DNA of 56,089 nucleotides from an uncultured Prevotellaceae bacterium (GTDB lineage: Bacteria > Bacteroidota > Bacteroidia > Bacteroidales > Bacteroidaceae). The notes beneath the pieces were generated by a model. It worked only from the letters and a program-made list of their open reading frames with translations. It had not been told where the DNA came from and searched no databases. Numbering within the stretch: the first letter of the stretch is position 1; every line of letters starts with the position of its first letter. The stretch spans positions 1 through 56,089 of the forward strand of contig CAMVIB010000017.1 of assembly GCA_947167455.1 (NCBI GenBank), read 5' to 3'. Below, in pieces: positions 42,709 through 50,284 of the stretch. The position numbers were made by a program, and so were the translations under genes.

Positions 42709-44543
42709 ACGAGCTCCAGTTCGAGGGTCGTGATGAAGTCATTAAGCACAGGCACCTCCTCACGCAGGAGCTTCAGCTTCTCATACTTGTTATAGACATG
42801 CGTGCTCTCGTTGCGCTCCACCACCTCGAAGTGCAGTTGCAGACTCTGGTTGTGAAGGTGCTGGCGCAGGTATGCCAGCAGTCCTTTGGCAGCAATTTGC
42901 TGCATCTGATGGCATACAGTATAGTTCTCTACGCGGACGGTGGCGGTGACGATGCCTCCTTCTACAGTGAGTTCGGCCGACATGATCTGCATACGCTGCG
43001 ACATGGCCTTCTCCTCCTGAGGCAGGGTAGCGGCATAGGCGTGCCACTGCATCTGGAAATCGGCCAGGGAGACGGGGAGGTCTGATGCCGAGGGTTGAAC
43101 GACCTCTGCAGGACTTTCCGTCTGTGAGGCAGCGGCGGCGTCGGCTGTCGGCTTCGACATTGACAGCGATGGCGACAGCTGGCTGAGGCGCATCGTCTTG
43201 AGCGGCGGGTGAGACGGGGCCGCGGGGGTGGCGTTCGCCGGAGTCGATGCTACGGCATTCGGTGAGGTGTGGCTCGATGCGATGGGGTTCGGCGCTAAGG
43301 CACCCGGCGTGGCCGGAGCACCCGGCGCGACGGCGTCAGCCTGCGAGGGCTGACTGCCTTTGGGGGCATGCCTGACAGCTCCCGCTGCCAGGTTGCCAAA
43401 GAGGGGTTTAAGACGTCGTGCAGGGCGGCGCCCCGCACTGGCATCGTCGTCGCCGGCCGCCTGCGCACACTCTATGATGCACAGCTCCACCTGCAGACGC
43501 TTGTTGCGACTCGTGCGATAGTTGAGGTCGCAGGTGTTGGCAAGACTTATGGCACGGTAGAGCCACTGCGGCTTGCAGCGCTGTGCCTGCTGGACATAAC
43601 GCTGACGGATGTCATCGGAGACGTGCAGCAGCTGTGTCGTCACGGCATCGCGGCTCACCAGCAGGTCGCGCAGATGGCTGGCAAGACCGCTCACGAAGGG
43701 AGCACCGTCGAAGCCCTTGCCAAGAATCTCGTCGTAGAGAAGCAGGGCATCGCCAATCTTACGGTCGAGCATTAGGTCCACGAGGCGGAAATAGTACTCA
43801 TAGTCGAGGACATTGAGGTTCTCGATGACACGGGCATAGGTGATGTTGCCGCCAGTGTAGCTCACCACCTGATCGAAGATGCTCAGAGCATCGCGCATGC
43901 CGCCATCGGCCTTCTGAGCTATCACGTTAAGGGCAGCAGGCTCGGTGGCGTAGCCTTCCGACTCTGCAACATGAGTGAGGTGCGAGACGATGTTCTCGAT
44001 GCTCATGCGCTGGAAGTCATAGATCTGGCAGCGAGAGAGTATGGTGGGCAGGATTTTGTGCTTCTCCGTGGTGGCGAGGATGAAGATGGCATGTGCCGGA
44101 GGCTCTTCGAGCGTCTTGAGGAAAGCATTGAAGGCTGCCGTGGAGAGCATGTGCACCTCGTCGATGATGAACACCTTGTAACGCCCTATCTGTGGGGGGA
44201 TGCGCACCTGGTCTATGAGGGCGCGGATGTCATCGACAGAGTTGTTGCTCGCCGCGTCAAGCTCGTGGATGTTCATGGAACGCCCCTCCTGAAATGCCAT
44301 ACATGACTCGCACTCGCCACAAGCCTCGCCGTCGGGGCGAGGGTTCATGCAGTTGATGGTTTTTGCAAAGATACGGGCACAGGTAGTCTTGCCCACACCG
44401 CGGGGCCCGCAGAAGAGATATGCGTGGGCCAGCTTGCCACTGTGAATGGCGTTCTTCAGGGTCGTGGCAATAGCACCCTGGCCTACCACACTGTCGAAAG
44501 TCAGCGGCCTGTATTTCCTGGCCGATACGATGTAGTCGCTCAT
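42705..44543 (-). CDS. dnaX: DNA polymerase III subunit gamma/tau
   Basis: This 612-residue clamp-loader ATPase starts at MSDYIVSARKYRP. It shows Walker A GPRGVGKTTCAR, a four-cysteine zinc module (CMNP...CGECESC), Walker B IIDEVHML, the SRC motif in ILSRCQIYDF, and a long Pro/Ala-rich linker (about 400-500) before the C-terminal tau-like domain. The open frame extends upstream to 44777, but those codons overlap the divergent neighbour and lack similarity. No slippery A-run frameshift signal was noticed. Confidence 0.96.
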   Translation of the reverse strand: MSDYIVSARKYRPLTFDSVVGQGAIATTLKNAIHSGKLAHAYLFCGPRGVGKTTCARIFAKTINCMNPRPDGEACGECESCMAFQEGRSMNIHELDAASNNSVDDIRALIDQVRIPPQIGRYKVFIIDEVHMLSTAAFNAFLKTLEEPPAHAIFILATTEKHKILPTILSRCQIYDFQRMSIENIVSHLTHVAESEGYATEPAALNVIAQKADGGMRDALSIFDQVVSYTGGNITYARVIENLNVLDYEYYFRLVDLMLDRKIGDALLLYDEILGKGFDGAPFVSGLASHLRDLLVSRDAVTTQLLHVSDDIRQRYVQQAQRCKPQWLYRAISLANTCDLNYRTSRNKRLQVELCIIECAQAAGDDDASAGRRPARRLKPLFGNLAAGAVRHAPKGSQPSQADAVAPGAPATPGALAPNPIASSHTSPNAVASTPANATPAAPSHPPLKTMRLSQLSPSLSMSKPTADAAAASQTESPAEVVQPSASDLPVSLADFQMQWHAYAATLPQEEKAMSQRMQIMSAELTVEGGIVTATVRVENYTVCHQMQQIAAKGLLAYLRQHLHNQSLQLHFEVVERNESTHVYNKYEKLKLLREEVPVLNDFITTLELELV

Positions 44544-44605
44544 GGAATAAGCTATTCGTTGATTTTTGAGGGTATGAAACGGGGCACAAGCGTCCGTTTT
44601 GCCGC

Positions 44606-44613
44606 CAAAAGTA
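44606..44613 (-). promoter_or_regulatory. -7 element for dnaX
   Basis: The minus strand reads TACTTTTG 63 bp upstream of the dnaX start. A CTTG lies 16 bases further up rather than 19. A poor plus-strand match (TAACTTCG, 44688) may serve the divergent gene at 44736. Confidence 0.5.
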
Positions 44614-44735
44614 CAAAAAAAATCTAAAACAAGACGCTTTTGAGAAGAAAAATTGCAAAACATCACACACATTTCACAATTATGTGCTAACTTCGCGGCG
44701 TCATAGTATGAAAATAAGGAGTAAAACGACACATT

Positions 44736-45047
44736 ATGGGAAGACTTTTCAACATCTGGCACGCCATCTGGCGTCACAAATATGTGGTGACGACATTGCT
44801 ATTCTTGGCATTGCTCACCTTCGTCGATGACGACAGTTTCGTGATTCGCTACCAGCGCAGGGCTGTCATCGGACACCTGCATGAGGAAATCGACAAGTAC
44901 GCTGCTATGTACGAGAGCGAGACGCGCCAGCTCGAGGCATTGCAGAACGACCCCGAGACCGTGGAACGTGTGGCACGGGAACGTTATCTAATGAAGCGCC
45001 CCAACGAGGATATCTACGTCTTTGAGCCTACCTCCGACCAGCAATGA
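44736..45047 (+). CDS. FtsB/DivIC-family septum formation protein
   Basis: This 103-residue protein has one N-terminal membrane segment (YVVTTLLFLALLTFV, about 17-31), then a coiled coil (HLHEEIDKYAAMYESETRQLEAL) and the conserved end ERVARERYLMKRPNEDIYVFEP. Members bridge FtsL and FtsQ/DivIB in cell division. Its stop overlaps the next start by 4 bp (ATGA). Confidence 0.88.
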   Translation: MGRLFNIWHAIWRHKYVVTTLLFLALLTFVDDDSFVIRYQRRAVIGHLHEEIDKYAAMYESETRQLEALQNDPETVERVARERYLMKRPNEDIYVFEPTSDQQ

Positions 45048-45412
45048 CACAGCTCAGCAAGACAGCACAGGCCATCATGGCAGCAGGGGCGGCAGCCACC
45101 ATCATCGGAGCGGCACTCTTCGCATGGATGCCGCGCGTGGCAGCAGCGACATACACCGTTGGCGTCCTTCTCTACGCACCCATACAGATGCTAGGGCGCT
45201 ACGAGGGCAGGAACTTCATCATACGACGCCTACGCCGCCAGCAGCTCCTCGGAGCCATGGCACTGATATGCTGCGCACCATGCATGCTCATGCAGGCCTA
45301 CCACTTCGGGCCGGCACGCCGCAACGAATGGCTGGTGTGCCTCGCCATAGGCTGTGTGCTCGAAATTTATACAGCTTTCAGAATACCCGCAGAACTCGAG
45401 AAAGAACAATGA
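45044..45412 (+). CDS. Small four-helix membrane protein
   Basis: This 122-residue protein has about four hydrophobic segments (AIMAAGAAATIIGAALFAW, ATYTVGVLLYAPIQM, LLGAMALICCAPCMLM, WLVCLAIGCVLEIYTAF) and an Arg-rich loop between the second and third. It overlaps its neighbours on both sides by ATGA junctions, so three genes are translationally coupled. I do not recognise a function; its place next to a division protein and an acyltransferase suggests an envelope role. Confidence 0.72.
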   Translation: MTQLSKTAQAIMAAGAAATIIGAALFAWMPRVAAATYTVGVLLYAPIQMLGRYEGRNFIIRRLRRQQLLGAMALICCAPCMLMQAYHFGPARRNEWLVCLAIGCVLEIYTAFRIPAELEKEQ

Positions 45413-46854
45413 GACTACTCTACCGCACATATCAGCTCTTCATAGCAGCACCCATACTGCTGCTCACAACGGCATTGGCCACAATAGTGACTATCGTGGG
45501 ATGTGCCGTAGGAAAGGCATCGTTCTGGAGCTACTATCCAGGGAAGCTCTGGGCACGTGCCATGGTGAGGCTGCTGCTGCTGCCCGTGCATGTCGAGGGA
45601 CGCGAGAACATGGATCCGAGACAGAGCTATGTCATCGTGCCAAACCACCAAGGGGCATTCGACATCTTCCTCGTCTATGGATTCCTCAACAGACATTTCA
45701 AGTGGATGATGAAGCACGAGCTACGCTCCATACCCCTCGTAGGCAAGGCGTGCGAGAGCTCCGGCTACATCTTCGTGGACAACAGAGGGCCGAAACGCAT
45801 CAAGGCCACCTACGACCGCGCACGCGAGATTCTCAAGGAGGGCATTTCCGTGGTGGTATTCCCCGAGGGCGCACGTACCTGGGACGGCGAGATGGGACCT
45901 TTCAAGCGCGGAGCCTTCCAGCTGGCTGACGAGCTGGACCTGCCACTCCTGCCCGTGACGATAAACGGGTCGTTCCAGGTGCTGCCGCGTGCCAAGGGAT
46001 TCAACTTCGTGGAGTGGCACCCGCTGTCGATGACAATCCACAAGCCCATGCACAGCGAGGGCAGAGGTCAGGAAGCCGAGCGCAAGACGATGGACGACGT
46101 GAAAGCCATCATTGCCAGCGCCCTCCAGCCCGTGAAGATGGTAGCTGCAGCCATGATGGCCGTGGCTTTCACAGCATGCCACACACCGACACAAATCATT
46201 GGCGAGACATCGCTGCCACAGCTCGAAGGACGCACCCTATACATCAAGGCATACGCCAACGGCGACCTCGTGGACATCGACTCGGCACGCATCATACACG
46301 GACATTTCACCTTCGCGCCACATATCGACACAGCACGCATGGCAAGTCTCTTCATCGACCAGCAGAGCCTGATGCCTATCGTGCTGGATGCCAATGAGCT
46401 GCGCATACTCATCGATGACAAGCAGCACTATGTCACCGGCTCGGCACTCAACGACAGCCTCTTCGCTTTCATCCACCAGAAATCAATCATCGACGACCGC
46501 ATAGCCGAGCTGCCACACCGCGAGAGCCAGATGATAATGGACGGCATAGACCATGAGCTCGTCTTGCAGCAGCTACGCGAGGAAGCCGCTGAGCTCGCCG
46601 CAGAGGAGGCCACGCTCGTCAAGAGGTTCATAAAGCGCAACATGGACAATCCGCTGGGGCCGGGTGTGTTCATGATTATCACAAGTGCTATGCCATACCC
46701 CATCATGACACCCGAGATAGAGGAATTTGTCACGCTGGCGACACCGGCCTTCCTCAACGACCCGTACGTGCGCGACTTCATACGCCTCGCACGCGAGAAC
46801 TCTGAGCGTGAGCGCCAAGATGCCGACGGCTCCGCTCCGCATGTAGCCGAGTAG
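45409..46854 (+). CDS. PlsC-type acyltransferase fused in frame to a DUF4369-like lipoprotein
   Basis: Codons 1-241 are a 1-acyl-glycerol-3-phosphate acyltransferase: N-terminal membrane segment (FIAAPILLLTTALATIVTIVG), NHQGAFD (the HxxxxD variant with catalytic His and Asp) and FPEGARTWDG. Codon 242 onward (VKMVAAAMMAVAFTAC) is a complete lipoprotein signal with its cysteine at 46177-46179, followed by a DUF4369-like domain (IIGETSLPQLEGRTLYIKAYANGD). No stop separates them. The lipoprotein could start at GTG 46132 or ATG 46138, giving a separate product; or the two are truly one protein of 481 residues. In relatives I recall the two as separate genes. Confidence 0.8.
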   Translation: MRLLYRTYQLFIAAPILLLTTALATIVTIVGCAVGKASFWSYYPGKLWARAMVRLLLLPVHVEGRENMDPRQSYVIVPNHQGAFDIFLVYGFLNRHFKWMMKHELRSIPLVGKACESSGYIFVDNRGPKRIKATYDRAREILKEGISVVVFPEGARTWDGEMGPFKRGAFQLADELDLPLLPVTINGSFQVLPRAKGFNFVEWHPLSMTIHKPMHSEGRGQEAERKTMDDVKAIIASALQPVKMVAAAMMAVAFTACHTPTQIIGETSLPQLEGRTLYIKAYANGDLVDIDSARIIHGHFTFAPHIDTARMASLFIDQQSLMPIVLDANELRILIDDKQHYVTGSALNDSLFAFIHQKSIIDDRIAELPHRESQMIMDGIDHELVLQQLREEAAELAAEEATLVKRFIKRNMDNPLGPGVFMIITSAMPYPIMTPEIEEFVTLATPAFLNDPYVRDFIRLARENSERERQDADGSAPHVAE

Positions 46855-46895
46855 GCTCCCGCCCCCCGCCAGGAGGAAGCCTGAGCCCGCCGGGA

Positions 46896-46919
46896 GCCGT
46901 AACCGATCTCGGTTACGGC
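46896..46919. terminator. Perfect inverted repeat between convergent genes
   Basis: An 11-bp perfect stem (46896-46906 with 46909-46919) with a 2-base centre lies between the acyltransferase and thioesterase ends, preceded by a second pairing GGCTCCCG/CGGGAGCC (46854-46861 with 46891-46898). Neither strand has a T run, so it may be a rho-assisted or bidirectional terminator rather than a classical one. Confidence 0.5.
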
Positions 46920-46928
46920 ACAGCACGG

Positions 46929-47702
46929 CTACTTCCACAGCACGCGTGCCAGCACAGCCGTGTCGCCGCCGCCCGCTGCCACGCCGCCAGCACACTTGCG
47001 TACCTCCACCTGTTGCTCTGGGCCGCAGACATCGCCGTCAACATAGAAGCTCAGCACGTCGCCAAGGTGCGACTCGGCCTTGTAGGCTATGTCGAAGCGG
47101 CGCAGCCTGCGCGTCTCGTACTGCTCGCGGCCAAAGAGATCCATGATATGCTCCATGTACTTGATGCTGTTGATGTGGCAGTTGATGTCCACGTCGCTGT
47201 AGCGCGTGGACAGGGTGCGCAGCGGCTCTGTGGCGCTGACGCGTATGGCGCTGTGCTTGGCGATGGGACAAGGCTTCTCGTCGGGGCTGAGGACATAGCG
47301 CAGGATATCGCCGTCATGCAACGCCAAGAGGTTGGCAGGATGACGCGAAGTGGTGTCTATCATCGCCCATACACTGCGGGCATAGCCGTAGATGCGGCCG
47401 TTGTCGGCATCACGGATGAGGAAGTCACGCTCCGTGAACAGCTTCATGACACTCTCCACCCATGTCTCCACCTCCACGTGGGCATACTGTGCCGGCATGG
47501 CATCGAGCTCTATGCCCAGGCGCGAGAGCACCCATGTGTAGTGGGAGGCATTAAGGTGGTCTATGCCCCAGCCGCGGTTATGCGAATGGCGTCCTGCCGC
47601 ATTCAGCAGGTGGTTGCCAAGCACGCCGAGGAACAGGTGGCCTGTGAAATCAACATGAAACGCCTCGACATCGAAGCGGTAGGTCTCTATCTTTTCCATC
47701 AT
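46929..47702 (-). CDS. Acyl-ACP thioesterase
   Basis: This is a 257-residue double hotdog-fold protein of the FatA/FatB-like family. The N-terminal half has HLNASHYTWVLSRLGIEL and the catalytic-type region TRYSDVDINCHINSIKYMEHIMD (about 177-199), with the conserved Asn and His. It releases fatty acids from acyl carrier protein. Its ATG overlaps the ilvN stop by 4 bp. In many Bacteroidales a gene of this family lies between ilvN and ilvC; here ilvC is not next. Confidence 0.87.
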   Translation of the reverse strand: MMEKIETYRFDVEAFHVDFTGHLFLGVLGNHLLNAAGRHSHNRGWGIDHLNASHYTWVLSRLGIELDAMPAQYAHVEVETWVESVMKLFTERDFLIRDADNGRIYGYARSVWAMIDTTSRHPANLLALHDGDILRYVLSPDEKPCPIAKHSAIRVSATEPLRTLSTRYSDVDINCHINSIKYMEHIMDLFGREQYETRRLRRFDIAYKAESHLGDVLSFYVDGDVCGPEQQVEVRKCAGGVAAGGGDTAVLARVLWK

Positions 47703-48340
47703 GGCTCACACACTTTTTTCTTTTCAGCATATTCGCGCTCACGCTCGGCCAGATAGTCGTCAAGCTGTTCGCGGGTGCCGCGCGTCACACAGATACGGCC
47801 CGAGCGGGCAAACTGGCGCACCACGCCGAGGCGTGCCAGCGAGTCGTAGAGGGAGAGGACATCCTCCGTGGTGCCCGTCTTCTCCACGGCAGCATACGTG
47901 GGATTCACCTCCACGATGCGAGCGCCGTGTCTGCGCACAATCTGGCACACCTCGCTGTCGGCAAGCATGGCAGGGGTGGAGATCTTGAGCAGTGATGTCT
48001 CCTGGAAGAAGATGTCCTCGTCGGTGAAGTAACGTGCCTGAAGCACGTCGATACGCTTCTCAATCTGTGACTTCAGCATCTTCACCATATCCTCGGTACA
48101 CCAGCACGTGATGGTGTATTTGTGAACACCCGGCGTGCTCGAGGCACTGACGTTAAGGCTCTCGATGTTCACCTGACGACGGGTGAACACGGCCGTAATC
48201 TGGTTGAGCACACCGGCGATGTTCTCCGAATATACCAGGATAGTATAGAAATTCTGACCCTGCGCCGCATGGGAGGCTGCCGCATCGGTGGCGCAGCGTC
48301 CGCAGTCGGCACACTCGCCTTGTTGCTGGGATTGGCTCAT
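47699..48340 (-). CDS. ilvN: Acetolactate synthase small (regulatory) subunit
   Basis: This 213-residue regulatory subunit for branched-chain amino-acid synthesis has the N-terminal ACT domain (FYTILVYSENIAGVLNQITAVFTRRQVNIESLNVS) and the C-terminal IlvN domain. I start it at MSQSQQQG (48340); the frame is open to 48505 but that part overlaps the promoter. An unusual N-terminal extension carries CADCGRC, giving a CxxCxxC arrangement at 10, 13 and 16. The large subunit ilvB is not adjacent; an unrelated AraC gene lies upstream. Confidence 0.88.
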   Translation of the reverse strand: MSQSQQQGECADCGRCATDAAASHAAQGQNFYTILVYSENIAGVLNQITAVFTRRQVNIESLNVSASSTPGVHKYTITCWCTEDMVKMLKSQIEKRIDVLQARYFTDEDIFFQETSLLKISTPAMLADSEVCQIVRRHGARIVEVNPTYAAVEKTGTTEDVLSLYDSLARLGVVRQFARSGRICVTRGTREQLDDYLAEREREYAEKKKVCEP

Positions 48341-48429
48341 CTGTGTGTTTATGTTATTTTTGGGGTTACTATAGTGTGTCGCTTGTATCACACATGCGCG
48401 GCAACTGATACCGGGTGTGAAATTCCGCG

Positions 48430-48461
48430 CAAAAATATGGAAAAACGCAGACTCCACCAAA
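48430..48461 (-). promoter_or_regulatory. Promoter for ilvN-thioesterase
   Basis: The minus strand reads TTTG (48458-48461), 20 bases, then TATTTTTG (48430-48437). It lies 90 bp before the ilvN start, showing that this pair is transcribed on its own. Confidence 0.65.
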
Positions 48462-48561
48462 TTTTTACTCTCCAAATCCAAGATTTGCCGCCAATTATTG
48501 CGCAAGAAGGAGCTTAGGACTCAGGCTGCAACAGAAAGAGCGCGCCGACCGTCGTGGCTGC

Positions 48562-49482
48562 TCACCTGTCATGGCCCGCACGGTAGTCTGTGGGCGCGAC
48601 ACCTACGAACTTGCTGAACAGCCTCGAGAAGTAGTAGGGATCCTCTATGCCGACCTTGAAGCATATCTGGTTGACATGAAGGTCGGTGACCTCAAGCAGG
48701 TGGCAAGCATACTCCATCTTCAGACGGTTCATGTAGGCCATCGGCCCCATACCCATGCGCTGGCGGAAGAGTGTGGAGAAATGGCTTTGCGAATAGCCCA
48801 CATAGTCTAGCACGTCCTGCAACACGATGTGGCGTTCCAGGTTCTCGCGCATGAAATGGATGGCAGCGTCCACAACGTCCAACCCGAACGAGCCACTCGT
48901 AGGACGACCCGGCGAAGCGACACCCCTGTCTGGAAAGAAGCGATACTGATGAAGGTAGCGCATGGACGCGAGGAAGTACTGTAACAGCGACGAGGCGTAG
49001 CGCAGGTCGTCGATGCTCGCACCGAATTGCATGGTGGTGAGCAGCTCATCGAAGATGTCAATGCGCGTGCGTATGCGTGAGGTTTGAGAGACACGGATGG
49101 TCTGTGGCTCCGTGGCACCCTCGGCGTATGTGGCGGCATGGGTGCCACGGAAGTGCACCCAGTAGATGGTCCATCCACCGGCACACGCGTCGGCACCATA
49201 GGCATGGGGCTTGCCGGCAGGAAGGATGAAGTACTGGTCGCGACTGACATGGTACTCCCTGCCATCCAGACGATACCAGCCGCTGCCGTCAACACAGTAA
49301 ATCAGGACATACTGGTCTATGCCCTGCTCGCGCTGGCGGTAGTGGTGCGTGGCCATAGGATAATAGCCTATGTCCGTGACATAGAGACTGCCCGCCAGAG
49401 CATCGCCAGAGGCCATCTCCGACAGCGCCGGCGCCACCACGACGGCACGCTCGCCAATGAACCCGTCTTTCTTTCGTGTCAT
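48562..49482 (-). CDS. AraC-family transcription regulator with cupin-like sensor
   Basis: This 306-residue regulator starts at MTRKKDGF. The N-terminal half is a sugar-sensing cupin domain of the AraC type (GWYRLDGREYHVSRDQYFILPAGKPHAYGAD), and the C-terminal half has two helix-turn-helix motifs (LQDVLDYVGYSQSHFSTLFRQ and NQICFKVGIEDPYYFSRLF). The open frame continues upstream to 49866 through the 254-bp repeat element. That extension has no AraC similarity and is most likely untranslated. It is divergent from the sugar transporter and DUF5107 genes, which it may control. Confidence 0.9.
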   Translation of the reverse strand: MTRKKDGFIGERAVVVAPALSEMASGDALAGSLYVTDIGYYPMATHHYRQREQGIDQYVLIYCVDGSGWYRLDGREYHVSRDQYFILPAGKPHAYGADACAGGWTIYWVHFRGTHAATYAEGATEPQTIRVSQTSRIRTRIDIFDELLTTMQFGASIDDLRYASSLLQYFLASMRYLHQYRFFPDRGVASPGRPTSGSFGLDVVDAAIHFMRENLERHIVLQDVLDYVGYSQSHFSTLFRQRMGMGPMAYMNRLKMEYACHLLEVTDLHVNQICFKVGIEDPYYFSRLFSKFVGVAPTDYRAGHDR

Positions 49483-49524
49483 GATTGTCTTCGTCGCTTG
49501 GCAATAAAGCTTGTTTTTCGAGCA

Positions 49525-49532
49525 CAAAGATA
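49525..49532 (-). promoter_or_regulatory. -7 element for the AraC gene
   Basis: The minus strand reads TATCTTTG 42 bp before the chosen AraC start. It lies between the gene and the repeat element, which supports the start at 49482. No TTTG at 19 bases. Confidence 0.5.
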
Positions 49533-49577
49533 AGCAATATTTTCTTATCAGGTGAGTTTTGCATGGATTTTTTAAAT

Positions 49578-49831
49578 GATTATCCGCAATCGTACCACCA
49601 AGACGCTGGAAGCGTCTCCTCTCAATAACCGGGGGTGCGCAGTACCCCCGGATAGGGACAAAAAGGGGAACATCGACCCTGAAGGGGTCGCCCATTACGC
49701 TGTTCGGGCACTCTTTCAGAGTGCTTGCCTCTATAGAGCTTGTTATCCGGGGGTGCTCGCTACGCTCGTACCCTCGGTTATTGAGCGAAGACCGCGTTGC
49801 GGTCTCTTTGGTGGTACGATTGCGGATAATC
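49578..49831. mobile_element. 254-bp palindromic element with 24-bp terminal inverted repeats
   Basis: The ends are perfect inverted repeats of 24 bp (49578-49601 and 49808-49831). Inside are several short hairpins: AGACGC/GCGTCT (49602-49618), a CCGGGGGT/ACCCCCGG pair (about 49629-49651), GCACTC/GAGTGC (about 49710) and GACCGC/GCGGTC (about 49787). No transposase gene is present. The first 50 bases recur exactly at 56040-56089. This is the build of a non-autonomous repeat (MITE-like or REPIN-like) moved by an enzyme encoded elsewhere. Short flanking AT-rich runs lie on both sides, but no clear target duplication was seen. Confidence 0.75.
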
Positions 49832-49844
49832 AAATTTTTTATCA

Positions 49845-49896
49845 CAGAGAGGAGATTCCGAGGCATTCAGCATAGGCAGAGAGGAGATTCCGAGGC
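49845..49896. repeat. Two direct 20-bp repeats spaced 32 bp
   Basis: The same 20 bases (core GAGAGGAGATTCCGAGGC) occur at 49845-49864 and 49877-49896. They lie right beside the palindromic element, in the region upstream of the transporter gene, and could be a regulator site or a remnant of a short tandem array. Confidence 0.6.
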
Positions 49897-49959
49897 CGAG
49901 GGCGGCTTCCGTAAGATTGTCCATCCTATCTGCAGGTTATTCTATGCTCCCACACAAGC

Positions 49960-50280
49960 TTTCGTCGTAACTTTGCCGCCGAAATGCTGCGGGCCGCACG
50001 GCGCTTGCGACGCTTGACACTTCAAGCGCTCGAGCTCTGATCGCTCCACACTTGGAGAACGTCACAAGGACGTGAAGCAACAGATGCCGAAATCTCGTGC
50101 AAGGTGAGCGGCACAAAGCCGGCTTTAATGTCCGAGCCGCAGCCGAGATTATCCAAAAGAGACAAGAGCAAACAAAGATAATTCTTCGCGCTCGACCTCG
50201 GGTCGCTTTGCCCGGCAAGGAAGTGTCGATGCGACCGAAGGTCAAGAGCATATTTATTAATTAACAGAACACACCATAAG
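49960..50280. other. Structured leader region upstream of the sugar symporter
   Basis: No gene was found in the roughly 450 bases before the symporter. A -7 element TAACTTTG (49968-49975) points toward it, which would give a leader of about 300 bases. Another (TATCTTTG on the minus strand, 50173-50180) points the other way. Many short inverted repeats are present, such as ACGTC/GACGT (near 50061), CGACC/GGTCG (near 50195) and TTGCC/GGCAA (near 50208). It could be a long regulatory leader, a small RNA or another repeat family. Confidence 0.4.
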
Positions 50281-50284
50281 CCTC

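Noticed and set aside
44544..44777. Upstream extension of DnaX
   Set aside because: It overlaps the start of the divergent FtsB-like gene and the dnaX -7 element; the recognised DnaX start is MSDYIVSARKYRP.
49483..49866. 128-codon N-terminal extension of the AraC regulator
   Set aside because: It is the translated palindromic element; a -7 box at 49525-49532 lies inside it.
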